Below are positions 51,950-61,472 of a stretch of 64,000 bases of DNA, in pieces. The DNA comes from CAVTHW01 sp963734625 (lineage in GTDB: Bacteria; Acidobacteriota; Terriglobia; Bryobacterales; Bryobacteraceae), in the NCBI GenBank assembly GCA_963734625.1, contig CAVTHW010000001.1, forward strand, positions 248,001 to 312,000, given 5' to 3'. Each line of letters begins with the position of its first letter. Position 1 is the stretch's first letter. The position numbers and the translations under genes are program-made. Below the pieces are notes generated by a model. It saw nothing but the letters and a program-made list of their open reading frames with translations. It was not told where the DNA came from and made no database searches.

Positions 51950-52983
51950 CCGCGCTGCTCGGCGCGTTGCTCGACGCCTCCATCCGGGTCAGCGTGGTTG
52001 CTGCCGTGGTGGGGCTGGTTCTCATTTTGGCGCGGGTCCGTTCGAGCGGGCTGCGGCACGCGGCCTGGGCGGCGGTGCTGTGCGCCATGCTGCTGATGCC
52101 GGTGCTGCCGAATCTTGTTCCTTCAGTGGCGATTCCTGTTCCCGAGAGGACCTTCCAGATCACGCTGCCGGCCGGCATGCCCGAGCCTCTGCCAGACACC
52201 GCGCCCGTGGCCGCATCGCTCCCCGCTCCGGCGCCGGTGCAGAAGGCGCCTTCGACCCGTGGCCCCGTCTGGCCGGCGGTTGTAGTGGTGGTCTACCTGG
52301 CCGGTGTGCTGGCGCTTTTCTCCCGTCTCCTGATGGGCTGGTTCCGCCTTCGAGGGCTGCTGCGCACGAGTGCGCAGATCTCCGGCCAGTCCGGGCCTGT
52401 CTTCGAATCGCCGCTGCTGGCAACGCCGTTGACGGCTGGCGTCTTCACTCCGAGGGTTCTCTTGCCGCCTGTCTGGCGCCAATGGCCGGAGGAGAAGCTC
52501 CGCGCGGTGCTCGCGCATGAAATGGCTCACGTCGCGCGGCGGGACACGCTCACCAGCTTCCTGGCCCACTTGAACCGCTGCGTCTTCTGGTTTCACCCGC
52601 TGGCCTGGTGGCTCGAAAGGAAACTCGCTCTTACCGCGGAGCAGGCCTGCGACGATGCCGGCGTCCGCGCCGTGGGTGAAAGCCGCAAGTATGCCGAAGT
52701 CCTCCTGGACATGGCCGAGGCAGTGCGACAAAGCGGCCGCCGCCTGTCTTTTCAGGGCGTGGGCGTCGACGGCTCCGGCCTTCTGGGACAGCGCATCGAC
52801 CGGATCCTGCGCGGCGGTTTCCTCCGCGGCGTTTCGAGAACGCGCAAGATCGTTGTGGCGCTGAGCTGCGCGATCGCCATCTTCCTGGTCGCCGCCTGCC
52901 GGCAGCAAGCCAAGTTCACCGAGTTGCGCGAAGACCCGAAGTACGCGGCTATTTTGCCGAACGCAAGGCGCTACGGGCGATGA
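51946..52983 (+). CDS. BlaR1-type M56 metallopeptidase
   Basis: A 345-residue protein with four membrane helices (about 10-28, 38-55, 108-128, 300-322), the zinc motif HEMAHVARRD at 191-200, and WFHPLAWWLERKLALTAEQACDDAGVRAVGE at about 215-245. It should sense a signal outside and cut BlaI. After the last helix only about 25 residues remain (QQAKFTELREDPKYAA...). The frame ends at a TGA overlapping the ATG of the next ORF; reading that next frame backward gives YFAERKALRA joined to the following ORF, so a single longer protein split by a one-base lesion at about 52945-52953 is likely. Confidence 0.88.
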   Translation: MTALLGALLDASIRVSVVAAVVGLVLILARVRSSGLRHAAWAAVLCAMLLMPVLPNLVPSVAIPVPERTFQITLPAGMPEPLPDTAPVAASLPAPAPVQKAPSTRGPVWPAVVVVVYLAGVLALFSRLLMGWFRLRGLLRTSAQISGQSGPVFESPLLATPLTAGVFTPRVLLPPVWRQWPEEKLRAVLAHEMAHVARRDTLTSFLAHLNRCVFWFHPLAWWLERKLALTAEQACDDAGVRAVGESRKYAEVLLDMAEAVRQSGRRLSFQGVGVDGSGLLGQRIDRILRGGFLRGVSRTRKIVVALSCAIAIFLVAACRQQAKFTELREDPKYAAILPNARRYGR

Positions 52984-54225
52984 CCCCCGCTCAGGTCACT
53001 GAGCTCGAAAACGCGGTCCAGAAGAACCCGGAAGACCTCACGACTCGCCAGAAACTGATGGGCTTCTACCAGTCCGTGGGAAAGCAGGTTCTCGGAGAGG
53101 AGCAGACGCGAGCCGCCTTTAGAAGGCACAAACAGTGGATGGTCCAGCACCACCCGGATAACGAAGCTGCGTCATATGGGAATCCCGTGCCGGACGCCGA
53201 GGGCGATTCGCAGACGAAGAAGCTGTGGCTTGCGGCCATCGAGAGGCCGAATGCGCCCGCCGCCGTGTTCGACCATGCCGCCAGCTTCTTCGGCAACATT
53301 GACAAAGCGTTGGCGGTGAAACTACTCGAGCGTGCGCAAGCCCTTGACCCCAAGCGGAGCAGATCAGCTAGCGGCTGGGCAGACTCTACGCCGCGATCAT
53401 CGCTGAGCCGAATGATCCCGTACGCTGCAGGCAGATCCGCAAGATTCTCGCGGAGTCCCGGGACGCCGAGTTGCTCGCCACGGTAGGCACTCAGCTCGCC
53501 TTCAGGGGCAAAGGGGCGATCGACACCTCGAAGTCCTACCCCGACTTGTATAACCTCGGCAAGTCGTATGTGGATCGGGCTCTCAAGCTGGACCCGAACT
53601 CCCAAAGGGCGCACCTCGTACAGTTGTCGCTTCGAAGATGAGCCGCCTACGAAGCGACGGTGATTCGCGACGCTCCCTCGGAAGAGCAGTATAAGAAAGC
53701 ATCCGCGTTGTCCGAATCCGAGCGATTCCAGCTCTTCCCGATGCTCGCCGAGAATGCGTACATCAACGGCGAGATGCTGGAGTACTACAAACACGATCTG
53801 CCGGGAGCGAAAGCCGCTTGGGAACTTGCTCGGCAGGTACGGCTCAGGACGCACTGAAGCTTGCGCCGAAGTTCCGCGGTGACCCGGACTACGGCACCGC
53901 AATCTACAACGCCAACATGACCCTCGGGATGGTCGTCATGCGGGTGGACGGAAACAAGAAGGCGGCAACGAAGTACCTGCTGGCGGCCTCAAAAGCCCCC
54001 GCCACAGAGGAACTTGCCTACGGTATGAGCTACTTCGTCCAGAGGCTGCCCGTGCTCCTTCTGAAGTACGGAGGCCCGGAGCAACGCGCAGCCGTAATCG
54101 AGTTTCTGGAGCGACTTGGCAAGATCTCCAAGCGCTCGGACATGCCGCTGCTCGAATCGGCAGCGCAGCTTCGGCAGGGGCTGATGCCCCTCTGGTATCA
54201 GGTCCAGGCCGTGAAACTGAAGTAG
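52980..54225 (+). pseudogene. TPR-like gene with several lesions, possibly the outer part of the M56 protein
   Basis: Helical repeat-type protein in pieces. Frame 1: MTPAQVTELENAVQKNPEDLTTRQKL to about 53356 (VKLLERAQALDPKR). A missing base moves it to frame 2, which has a TAG at 53369-53371 (where Trp would fit) and a TGA at 53639-53641, with RLGRLYAAIIAEPNDP and KSYVDRALKLDPNSQRAHL between them and YEATVIRDAPSEEQ after. Near 53838 another shift joins ALKLAPKFRGDPDYG and the natural end YQVQAVKLK (TAG at 54223-54225). Two nonsense codons plus two shifts argue for decay; low-quality sequence is the alternative. Confidence 0.7.
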
Positions 54226-54233
54226 GAGGGAGT

Positions 54234-55952
54234 ATGCGGAAGCACCTGTACTGGGTTCTCTTCCTGTTTGCGTGTTTTGCCGCCCGACTTTCGGCCCAGA
54301 CTGCTCAGGCGCCGTCCGAATCGAAATCCGACGAGAACTGCATCCTCCAAGGCAAGGTGATCAACACCGTCACCGGCGAGCCTGTGAAGAAAGCCCGACT
54401 GATTCTGCGCAGATATAGCGCCCCGCAGCCCTCGACCAGTCAAACGCCGGCCGCCAGCTACACCACAACGAGCGACGAGGACGGGAGCTTCGCGATGAAG
54501 AACCTTCCGCCCGGCGACTATCGGCTCAGCGCGCAGCGCAACGGCTTCGTCGATGCGCAATACGGCGCCAAGAGAATATCGGGGAATGGGGCCACGCTGA
54601 CGCTGGACAAGGGGCAGCGGCTGGCGGGGATCGAGTTCAAGGTGACGCCGCACTCCGTGATCGCGGGCCGGGTGCAGGACGAGACCGGTGAACCGGTGGC
54701 GCGGGCGACCGTTAGCGCGATCCAATATCGATACCAGTACATCCAGGGGAGGAAGCAGGCCTCCTCTATCGGCTCGGCGACGACCAACGACCTGGGGGAA
54801 TACCGGATCTTCGGGTTGCGGCCCGGCCGCTACCTGCTGGTGGCGCGCGACGCGGCTACGCTCTCCGGAGGAACGCCTCCGGAAGACCGCTCGGCGGAAC
54901 CGGGATCAGGTGAAGACTACGTGCCGACCTTCTACCCGGGCACGGCCAACGCGCAGTCCGCGGTCCAAGTGGAGGCGGCGGCTGGAGCGCAGGTGCTCGG
55001 TGCGAATCTGACGCTGGCGAAAGCCCGAATGGTGCGAGTGCGAGGCCGGCTGGTCAACCAAACCGATGCGCCGGACGGCCGGCGGTCGATCGTGCTGCTC
55101 CCCCGAGAGCCGATGGGGTATCCCAATATTCTGTCGCCCTCGATGGGTGCTGATGGACAGTTCGAGTTCGCCAAACTCGTGCCAGGAAGTTACAGCCTCT
55201 TCGCAACCGTAACTCCTGCGCAGCAACCGCTCTCGCTTTACTCGCTCTCCTACACGACTCATCTCAATCTGGAGGTCGGCGCCACGGACATCGAGAACCT
55301 GGTTCTGACTGTTCGTCCCGGCGCCGACGTCAGCGGCTCGGTGAGCGTCGATGGGACCTCGAAGTTGAAGCTCGCCGGCATTCGGGTGAACCTTCGTCCG
55401 GCGGAACCCGTCGGGCTCACGGTCGGCCAGTTTCCGAACGCCGTGGTAGGCGAGGACGGCAGCTTCGCTCTGAGAAACGCCGGCGGCGAGCCTCAAGTGG
55501 TCATCGTTTCCGGACTTCCAGCGGGAGCGTACGTGAAATCCATCCGCATGGGCGATGAGGACGCACTGGAGGATCCGCTGGACCTGAAGGGTGGAGCTGC
55601 CGGGAAGCTTAAAATCGTCCTTGGCGAGAACGCCGGCGAGGTCGCGGGTGCGGTTGTTGACGATGGCCAGAAGCCCGTTGCTGGCGCGACTGTCGTCCTG
55701 ATTCCGGACTCCGAGAAGCGGCGCCGGAGACAAGAGTTCTACAGGACGGCGGTGAGCGACAAGTCCGGACGGTACTCGATCTCGGGAGTTGATCCCGGCA
55801 GCTACCGCATCTATGCCTGGGACGATGTTGAGACCGGCGCCTGGATGGACGCCGAGTTCCTGGAGCCGTTCAAGAGCAAGGGCAAAGAGCTGCAAGTCAA
55901 GGAGGGCCGCCGCGAGAACCTCGATCTCGGCGTGCTGGCTGTGAGCGACTGA
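54234..55952 (+). CDS. secreted protein with repeated carboxypeptidase-regulatory domains
   Basis: A 572-residue protein with a signal peptide (LYWVLFLFACFAARLSA). At least four beta-sandwich modules of the CarboxypepD_reg type: GKVINTVTGEPVKKARLIL ... FAMKNLPPGDYRL, AGRVQDETGEPVARATVSA ... IFGLRPGRYLLVA, SGSVSVDGTSKLKLAGIRV, and AGAVVDDGQKPVAGATVVLIPD ... ISGVDPGSYRIYAW. No catalytic domain. Such proteins are surface or periplasmic in acidobacteria. It lies 8 bases after the TPR-like pseudogene and may belong to the BlaI-M56 operon, which makes it a candidate target of that switch. Confidence 0.82.
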   Translation: MRKHLYWVLFLFACFAARLSAQTAQAPSESKSDENCILQGKVINTVTGEPVKKARLILRRYSAPQPSTSQTPAASYTTTSDEDGSFAMKNLPPGDYRLSAQRNGFVDAQYGAKRISGNGATLTLDKGQRLAGIEFKVTPHSVIAGRVQDETGEPVARATVSAIQYRYQYIQGRKQASSIGSATTNDLGEYRIFGLRPGRYLLVARDAATLSGGTPPEDRSAEPGSGEDYVPTFYPGTANAQSAVQVEAAAGAQVLGANLTLAKARMVRVRGRLVNQTDAPDGRRSIVLLPREPMGYPNILSPSMGADGQFEFAKLVPGSYSLFATVTPAQQPLSLYSLSYTTHLNLEVGATDIENLVLTVRPGADVSGSVSVDGTSKLKLAGIRVNLRPAEPVGLTVGQFPNAVVGEDGSFALRNAGGEPQVVIVSGLPAGAYVKSIRMGDEDALEDPLDLKGGAAGKLKIVLGENAGEVAGAVVDDGQKPVAGATVVLIPDSEKRRRRQEFYRTAVSDKSGRYSISGVDPGSYRIYAWDDVETGAWMDAEFLEPFKSKGKELQVKEGRRENLDLGVLAVSD

Positions 55953-55964
55953 TCCCGCCTCCGC

Positions 55965-58421
55965 TCACCCCCGGCACGCCCGCAGCAGGCTCTCTTTCAG
56001 CGTCACTAGCTGCCCGGCGGTGAGCTTCTTGCCGCCGGAGGTCACGTAGAAGACGTCGAGCGCTTTGTGGGCCTCGGTGTCGACCAGAACCACTTCGATA
56101 TTGCACCCCGCCGAGGAGATGGTGGAAGTCAGATCGTACAAGAGGCCAGGCCGGTCCTGTGCCAGCACCTCCACCAGAGTCGAGGTGGCCGAGACTTCGG
56201 AGTTGAACGTTACCGCCGTCCGGACGCGCGAGCCCTTGCTGGGCGGCGTGGGCCTGGGCCGGTTCTGCAGGAACTGCTTTACGTCGGTCTTGCCCAGGAC
56301 GACGCGCTCCATGCTGAGGCGCAGCCGGTCCACCTCGGTCGGGTTCAGATCCAGCGTGCGCTTGGGATCCTCGAAGACGAACGTGTCCAGGATCATGCCC
56401 CGGCGGTTGGAGAAAGCTTCGGCCTTGAGAATGTTCATGCCGAAACCCGCCAGCACGCCGGCGATCGAGGAGAGCAGAGCAGGCCGGTCCTGAGCCGCCA
56501 GGGCGAGTGAGTAAGTGCCGTTCCGCTTGCTGACCTCCACCGCGACGCCCTTCGCTCTGGCGCGCTCGTCGAGCGCCAGGTGCGCCCGTAACTCCTCCTC
56601 GGAATGCACGCGCGCATAGCGGGTCGGAAACCCCTCCAGAAACGCCGCCATCTCCGGCGTGCTCGCCGGCGGAGACGCGATTCGCTCGGTGTCCAGCTCG
56701 CGCGTCAGCTCGGCGTTGGCGGCGAGGTGGACGCGCCACAACTGCTCCAGCCGCCAGGGGGTCATGGCGCTGGGATTGACCGCGCTGATATCGGCGTAGG
56801 TGAGCAGAACCAGTTGCTTCAGCCGCTCCACCGTGTCGCAGCGCTCGGCCAGGAAGCGGGCCGTGGAAGGCTCGTCGAGGTCGCGCGCGCTCATCACCCG
56901 GGATAGATCGAGGTGCCGCTCGATGAGGAACGCGACCGTCTTGCGGGCATCCTCGGGCACGCCCAGCCTTTCCATGGCCGACGCGGCCAGCCGCAGGGAC
57001 TCGGCGACATGCTGGCCGCTGCGGGCGGACTTGCCGGTATCGTGCAACAGCAGCGCCAGCAGGAGCAGATGGCGCTCTTCCACTTCCTCCAGAAGCGCCG
57101 CGAAGCGCTGCCGCTGCGCATCCTTCGCGCCGGGCAGATCGCCCAGAGCCTGAACGGCGACCAGGGTATGTTCATCCACCGTGTAGCGGTGATAGAAGTC
57201 CCTGACCACCAGGCATTCAATCGCCGCCCATTCCGGAATGAGAACGGCCAGCACTCCCGTTTCGTGCATGGCCTCCAAAGCCAGGGCCGCGTGGGGCAGC
57301 GACAGCATTTCCTTGAACAGGCTCCACCGGCTGGGCAGCGCGGCGAGCTTGGCTGACAGGGACGGCAGACTCTCCTCGATCCGTCTGGCCGAGTCCGCGG
57401 CCAGGCGGATTCCGTGGCGCGCCAGGAAGATGAACAGCCTCAGGGCGGTCTCCGGCTCCTGTGCCACCAGATGCGGGTTTCTCAGCAGAACGCGCTCGCG
57501 GGAAACGGTAAACTCACTGGTCGAAACCCGGGAGCGCCAGTCGCGGAACTGGCTGAGCAGTCCGCTCGGGCCGGGTTCGCTCAACTCCATTGCCCGCGTG
57601 GCCGCGCGATAAATCGCCCGCGCGTGCAGGTAGTAATCGCGCATCCACACGGCGGGATCGCGATGCGGGATGAAGGGCTGTTCGGTGATCTCCTCCTGGG
57701 CGTCGAAGGTGAGCAGGTTGTTGTCGCGCCCGCCCCGGTAATGCAGGAAGCAGCGCAGCGTGGAGAGAAAGCTCTTGGCCGCTTCGAGTTCCAGGACCGG
57801 CTCGGCCGAGCGAAGCTGGCTCAGCCAGCGCACCAGTTGAGAGTCACGCAGCGCGCCGGGCGTCTCTTTGACATCCGGCTCCATGTGGTAGATGGTGTTC
57901 GAATAGCGCGCGTGACGGACGCGCGTGAGCCGCAAAAGGTGGTTGATCAGTTCCTCGCGCCGCCCGGCGAAGAAGCGCGGTAGCAACAACCGCAACTTGC
58001 CGTACAACTCCGCGTCTCCGGCCAGGAAGCGCTCATCCAGCAGGCTTATGCTCAGCTCGATGTTCCGGCCGTCCACCACGCAGCACTCCGCGGGCGTGTG
58101 AACGGAGTGCCCCAGGCGCAGGCCCCGGTCCCACAGGCTGCGCAGAAAGGCCGCCAGAGCGTCGCGGCCGGCCGGCGTCCGGGGCGCCTGCTCGACCAGC
58201 ACCAGCACATCGACGTCGGAGTGCGGGAACAGCTCGCGGCGGCCGAAGCCGCCTACGGCCAGCACCGCCAGGCCTCGCGGGAACTCCGCCGCCAGGAACG
58301 TCTCGAAGGCTTGTCTCAACGAATCGTCGACCGACGCCGTCCTGTCCGCCAGGACGCGCGCCGCGTCGCCAGTCCGAAAGAACTCTCCTTCGGCGAGATC
58401 CTGGCCGGCAGCGTTCGCCAT
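55965..58421 (-). CDS. glnD: PII uridylyltransferase / uridylyl-removing enzyme
   Basis: An 818-residue bifunctional nitrogen sensor. The nucleotidyltransferase domain has GGFGRRELFPHSDVDVLVL (D-x-D at about 67-69), the HD domain has LLLALLLHDTGKSARSGQH (about 457-475), and two ACT domains close the protein (about 625-700 and 735-810; glutamine-sensing). It adds UMP to PII when glutamine is low and removes it when high. The ATG overlaps the glnB stop by one base (TAATG), so the two are co-translated. Confidence 0.95.
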   Translation of the reverse strand: MANAAGQDLAEGEFFRTGDAARVLADRTASVDDSLRQAFETFLAAEFPRGLAVLAVGGFGRRELFPHSDVDVLVLVEQAPRTPAGRDALAAFLRSLWDRGLRLGHSVHTPAECCVVDGRNIELSISLLDERFLAGDAELYGKLRLLLPRFFAGRREELINHLLRLTRVRHARYSNTIYHMEPDVKETPGALRDSQLVRWLSQLRSAEPVLELEAAKSFLSTLRCFLHYRGGRDNNLLTFDAQEEITEQPFIPHRDPAVWMRDYYLHARAIYRAATRAMELSEPGPSGLLSQFRDWRSRVSTSEFTVSRERVLLRNPHLVAQEPETALRLFIFLARHGIRLAADSARRIEESLPSLSAKLAALPSRWSLFKEMLSLPHAALALEAMHETGVLAVLIPEWAAIECLVVRDFYHRYTVDEHTLVAVQALGDLPGAKDAQRQRFAALLEEVEERHLLLLALLLHDTGKSARSGQHVAESLRLAASAMERLGVPEDARKTVAFLIERHLDLSRVMSARDLDEPSTARFLAERCDTVERLKQLVLLTYADISAVNPSAMTPWRLEQLWRVHLAANAELTRELDTERIASPPASTPEMAAFLEGFPTRYARVHSEEELRAHLALDERARAKGVAVEVSKRNGTYSLALAAQDRPALLSSIAGVLAGFGMNILKAEAFSNRRGMILDTFVFEDPKRTLDLNPTEVDRLRLSMERVVLGKTDVKQFLQNRPRPTPPSKGSRVRTAVTFNSEVSATSTLVEVLAQDRPGLLYDLTSTISSAGCNIEVVLVDTEAHKALDVFYVTSGGKKLTAGQLVTLKESLLRACRG

Positions 58422-58759
58422 TAAAGTGCGGATTCTCCGTGTTCTTCGTTGCGGATTCGGATCGCGTCCTGGACCTCGTAGACGAAGATCTTGCCGTCGC
58501 CGATCTTCCCGGTACGCGCCGCCGCCATCAGGGTCTTCACGACCTCGTCAACGCGGCCCAGCGGTACTACCATCTCGAGCTTGACCTTGGGCAGCAGGTC
58601 CACCTGATATTCCTGACCCCGATAGATTTCTTTGTGGCCCTTCTGGCGGCCGTGGCCCCGAACTTCGGACACCGTCATGCCGTCGACGCCGATGGCTTTC
58701 AGGGCTTCCTTGACATCCTCCAGCTTGAACGGCTGAATGATTGCCTCGATCTTCTTCAT
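58421..58759 (-). CDS. glnB: PII nitrogen-regulatory protein
   Basis: A 112-residue protein, exact family length. The start MKKIEAIIQPFKLEDVKEAL, the T-loop RGQEYQVDLLPKVKLE with the uridylylated Tyr (residue 51), and the C-terminal TGKIGDGKIFVYEVQDAIRIR are all present. It binds ATP/ADP and 2-oxoglutarate and can block AmtB. Placed between amtB and glnD, it could be GlnK in role; which paralog it is cannot be decided here. Confidence 0.96.
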   Translation of the reverse strand: MKKIEAIIQPFKLEDVKEALKAIGVDGMTVSEVRGHGRQKGHKEIYRGQEYQVDLLPKVKLEMVVPLGRVDEVVKTLMAAARTGKIGDGKIFVYEVQDAIRIRNEEHGESAL

Positions 58760-58785
58760 GTTCTCGTCCTCTTCTCCCTGTCCTA

Positions 58786-58803
58786 CGCAAGCTGAAGCTT
58801 GCG
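58786..58803. repeat. hairpin repeat between amtB and glnB
   Basis: CGCAAGC-TGAA-GCTTGCG forms a perfect 7-bp stem three bases after the amtB stop. The same motif in translation gives AQASACV, which I recall as a frequent false ORF in acidobacterial and related genomes, so it is probably a dispersed repeat. It could lower read-through into glnB. Confidence 0.5.
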
Positions 58804-58806
58804 CTA

Positions 58807-60186
58807 CTATGATTCCAGATTGTAAGCTTCCTCGCCGTGCTGGCTGAGGTCCAGCCCCTCGACCTCGTGCTCGGTGCTGACGCGCAGGCCGACAACCAGA
58901 TCGCAGACTTTCAGGATGCCGAGTGTCAGCACGATCGCCAGCGCCCAAGCCGCCACGGTTACGACCAACTGATTCAGCACCTGGCCGGGATTCCCGTCCA
59001 CCATTCCCAGGGGAACCAGACGCCCGGCGGAGTCCTTCAGGGCGCCGTTGACCGCGCTGGTGGCGAACACGCCCGTCAGCAGCGCTCCCAGGGTTCCGCC
59101 GACGCCATGGACGCCGAAAGCGTCCAGCGAATCGTCATAGCCCAGCCGCTGTTTCACGAACGCCACCATGAAATAGCAGACCACGCCGGCCGTGAAGCCG
59201 ATCAGCAGTGCGGGAAAGGGCTTCACGAACCCGGAAGCCGGGGTGATCGCCACCAGTCCGGCCACACACCCCGAGATGCCGCCCAGCAGGCTGGGCTTGC
59301 CGTTCTTGATCCACTCGGCCAGGATCCAACCCAGCGCCGCGGCGGCCGCGCCGAAATGCGTCGCCACGAAGGCGCTGGTCGCGAGGGCCGAAGCCCCCAG
59401 CGCGCTGCCGGCGTTGAATCCGAACCAGCCAACCCACAGCAGGCACGCGCCGATGAAACTCAACACCAGATTGTGCGGCTTCATCGGTTCCAGCGGGTAG
59501 CCGCTCCGTTTGCCCAGATACAGCGCGCAAACCAGCGCCGACACGCCCGACGTGATATGCACCACCGTGCCGCCCGCGAAGTCGAAGGCGGGGATCCTGC
59601 CTCCCAGATAGGCGTTGAACAGCCCGCCCTTACCCCATACCATGTGAGCCATGGGGAAATACACTAGCAGCGACCACAGCGTGGTGAACAGCAGCATGGC
59701 GCTGAACTTCATCCTCTCGGCGAAGGCGCCGGAAATGAGCGCCGGGGTGATGATCGCGAACATCAATTGGTACACCATGAAGGTCTGCTGCGGAATCGTC
59801 CCGGCGTAGTCCGGGTTGGGTTCGGCCCCCACGCCATTCAAGAAGGCGTAGCGCAACCCTCCAATCACCGGCGAGCCTTCGGAGAAAGCCAGGCTGTAGC
59901 CCACCACAGCCCACAACACCGTCACCACGGCCATCAGCACGAAACTCTGCATCATCGTACCCAGCACGTTCTTCCTGCGAACCAGGCCGCCGTAGAACAG
60001 GGCCAATCCCGGCCCCGTCATCATCAGCACCAGCGCGGCGCTCGTCAGCATCCAGGCGTTGTCGCCGGCGGACTGGGCCGCCTTAGTAGCGGCTTCCAGC
60101 GCGGCGAGTCTCTCAGTGACCGTCGGCGTCTGCGCCATCAAAGGAATGCTCAGAAGGCACAGCGGAATACTTTTCAGAAACGGCAT
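58807..60186 (-). CDS. amtB: ammonium transporter Amt
   Basis: A 459-residue transporter with a signal peptide (LKSIPLCLLSIPLMAQ), eleven helices and family blocks: ALVLMMTGPGLALFYGGLVRRKNVL, FAFAERMKFSAMLLF-like, GGTVVHITSGVSALVCAL (first pore His), LWVGWFGFNAGSALGAS and DSLDAFGVHGVGGTLGALLTGVF (second pore His). It carries ammonium into the cell and is gated by PII. The ATG at 60186 follows TGAGGTG; an upstream ATG would break the signal peptide. Starts the amtB-glnB-glnD operon. Confidence 0.94.
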   Translation of the reverse strand: MPFLKSIPLCLLSIPLMAQTPTVTERLAALEAATKAAQSAGDNAWMLTSAALVLMMTGPGLALFYGGLVRRKNVLGTMMQSFVLMAVVTVLWAVVGYSLAFSEGSPVIGGLRYAFLNGVGAEPNPDYAGTIPQQTFMVYQLMFAIITPALISGAFAERMKFSAMLLFTTLWSLLVYFPMAHMVWGKGGLFNAYLGGRIPAFDFAGGTVVHITSGVSALVCALYLGKRSGYPLEPMKPHNLVLSFIGACLLWVGWFGFNAGSALGASALATSAFVATHFGAAAAALGWILAEWIKNGKPSLLGGISGCVAGLVAITPASGFVKPFPALLIGFTAGVVCYFMVAFVKQRLGYDDSLDAFGVHGVGGTLGALLTGVFATSAVNGALKDSAGRLVPLGMVDGNPGQVLNQLVVTVAAWALAIVLTLGILKVCDLVVGLRVSTEHEVEGLDLSQHGEEAYNLES

Positions 60187-60294
60187 ATGCACCTCATGGG
60201 GAACCTGCGGACGGGGCGGCTCACTACCATGATGCATCGATCCAGCCGTCAATTGAAAACGAAAGGTTTCTATGAGCGCAATCCAAATTTTCTA

Positions 60295-60325
60295 TTGGCG
60301 CGGAGGATCTAACCGAGGTTAGAAT
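60295..60325 (+). promoter_or_regulatory. palindrome and promoter in the amtB/porin divergent gap
   Basis: TCTAACC-GA-GGTTAGA (60308-60323) is a perfect 7-2-7 palindrome. TAGAAT (60320-60325) overlaps it and TTGGCG (60295-60300) lies 19 bases upstream, so a plus-strand promoter toward the porin is possible. A regulator bound here could control both directions. No GG/GC sigma-54 element was seen. Confidence 0.45.
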
Positions 60326-60392
60326 CGAAACATACCGGCGGGCTCCCCGTCCAACGCCAGCCCAAAACCACTCTTACTTTGGAGGTCACTGC

Positions 60393-61458
60393 ATGAAGTG
60401 TCTCACTGCCAGTATCATCCTTCTCGGTCTGGCGCTGGCGGCTAATGCGCAGACTGCCTCGCTAGGCGAGATCAATTTCAGCGGGCTGATTGATGGCTAC
60501 TACAGCTTGAACTTCAATCACCCGGCGTCACAGACGAACCAACTGCGCAACTTCGACGTCAAGGCCAACCAGTTCAGCCTGAACATGGCGAAAGTGACCT
60601 TGGAGCACCCGGCTGAGCCTGTGGGCTTTCGCCTGGACCTGGGTTTCGGGCGCGCGTTCGAAATGGTTCACGCCGCGGAGCAAGCGCCCTCGGTGTTTCG
60701 CAACATCGAGCAGGCCTACATCAGCTATAAGCCGGCCGGCGGCAAGGGCTTGCAAATCGATTTCGGAAAGCACGTGACCATGGCGGGCGCGGAAGTAATC
60801 GAGACCAACAGTAACTGGAACTACTCCCGGTCGCTGCTTTTCTCGTGGGCCATTCCTTACTATCACTTCGGGCTCCGCACATCCATGCCGGTGGGCAGCC
60901 ATTTCACCGCCGGGTTCCACCTGGTCAACGGCTGGAACAACGTGGAGGACAACAACAGCGGCAAAACCGTCGGTCTGACTGGCGCGCTTACCGCCGGGCC
61001 TGTCACGTGGTCGAACAACTACTACGCGGGACCGGAAAAAACCAGCACGAACCAGGGGTGGCGGCACCTGTACGACACGACCTTACTGGTGAACGGCTCG
61101 AAGGCCGGAGCCTACTTCAACTTCGACTATGGGATCGACAGGAACCCTGGCGCCAGGGGAAGTGCCTGGTACGGAGTCGCCGGCGCCGCCCGGTACGCGT
61201 TCACCACCGCATCTCGCCGTTTCACCGCGCCTGGAGTGGTTCAACGACCGCGACGGCTTCTCCACCGGCGCCGCGCAGAAGTTGAAGGAGTTCACGCTAA
61301 CCGGCGAGTACAAGATGGCGGAGGGGTTGCTCAGCCGCCTGGAGTACCGGCGCGACTGGTCCAACCAGCCATTCTTCGAGCGCGGAGGCACGCCGGGCGC
61401 CTCCACGAGCCAGGACACCCTGCTGGTGGGCTTTGTTGCTTTCTTTGGACCGAAGTAG
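60393..61458 (+). CDS. beta-barrel porin (BBP2/OmpL-like), frameshifted
   Basis: An outer-membrane porin of about 355 residues with a signal peptide (ASIILLGLALAANAQT). The family start is INFSGLIDGYYSLNFNHPA, then NQFSLNMAKVTLEH and GFRLDLGFGRAFEMVH. Strands with Tyr/Trp/Gly follow. One extra C at about 61207 breaks the frame; in the next frame THLAVSPRLEWFNDRDGF continues to GFVAFFGPK and the TAG at 61456-61458. The tail is intact, so the shift is probably a sequencing error. Such porins are often next to amt genes, and would let ammonium or small ions pass. Confidence 0.82.
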
Positions 61459-61472
61459 GAGGGGTCAAGCAT

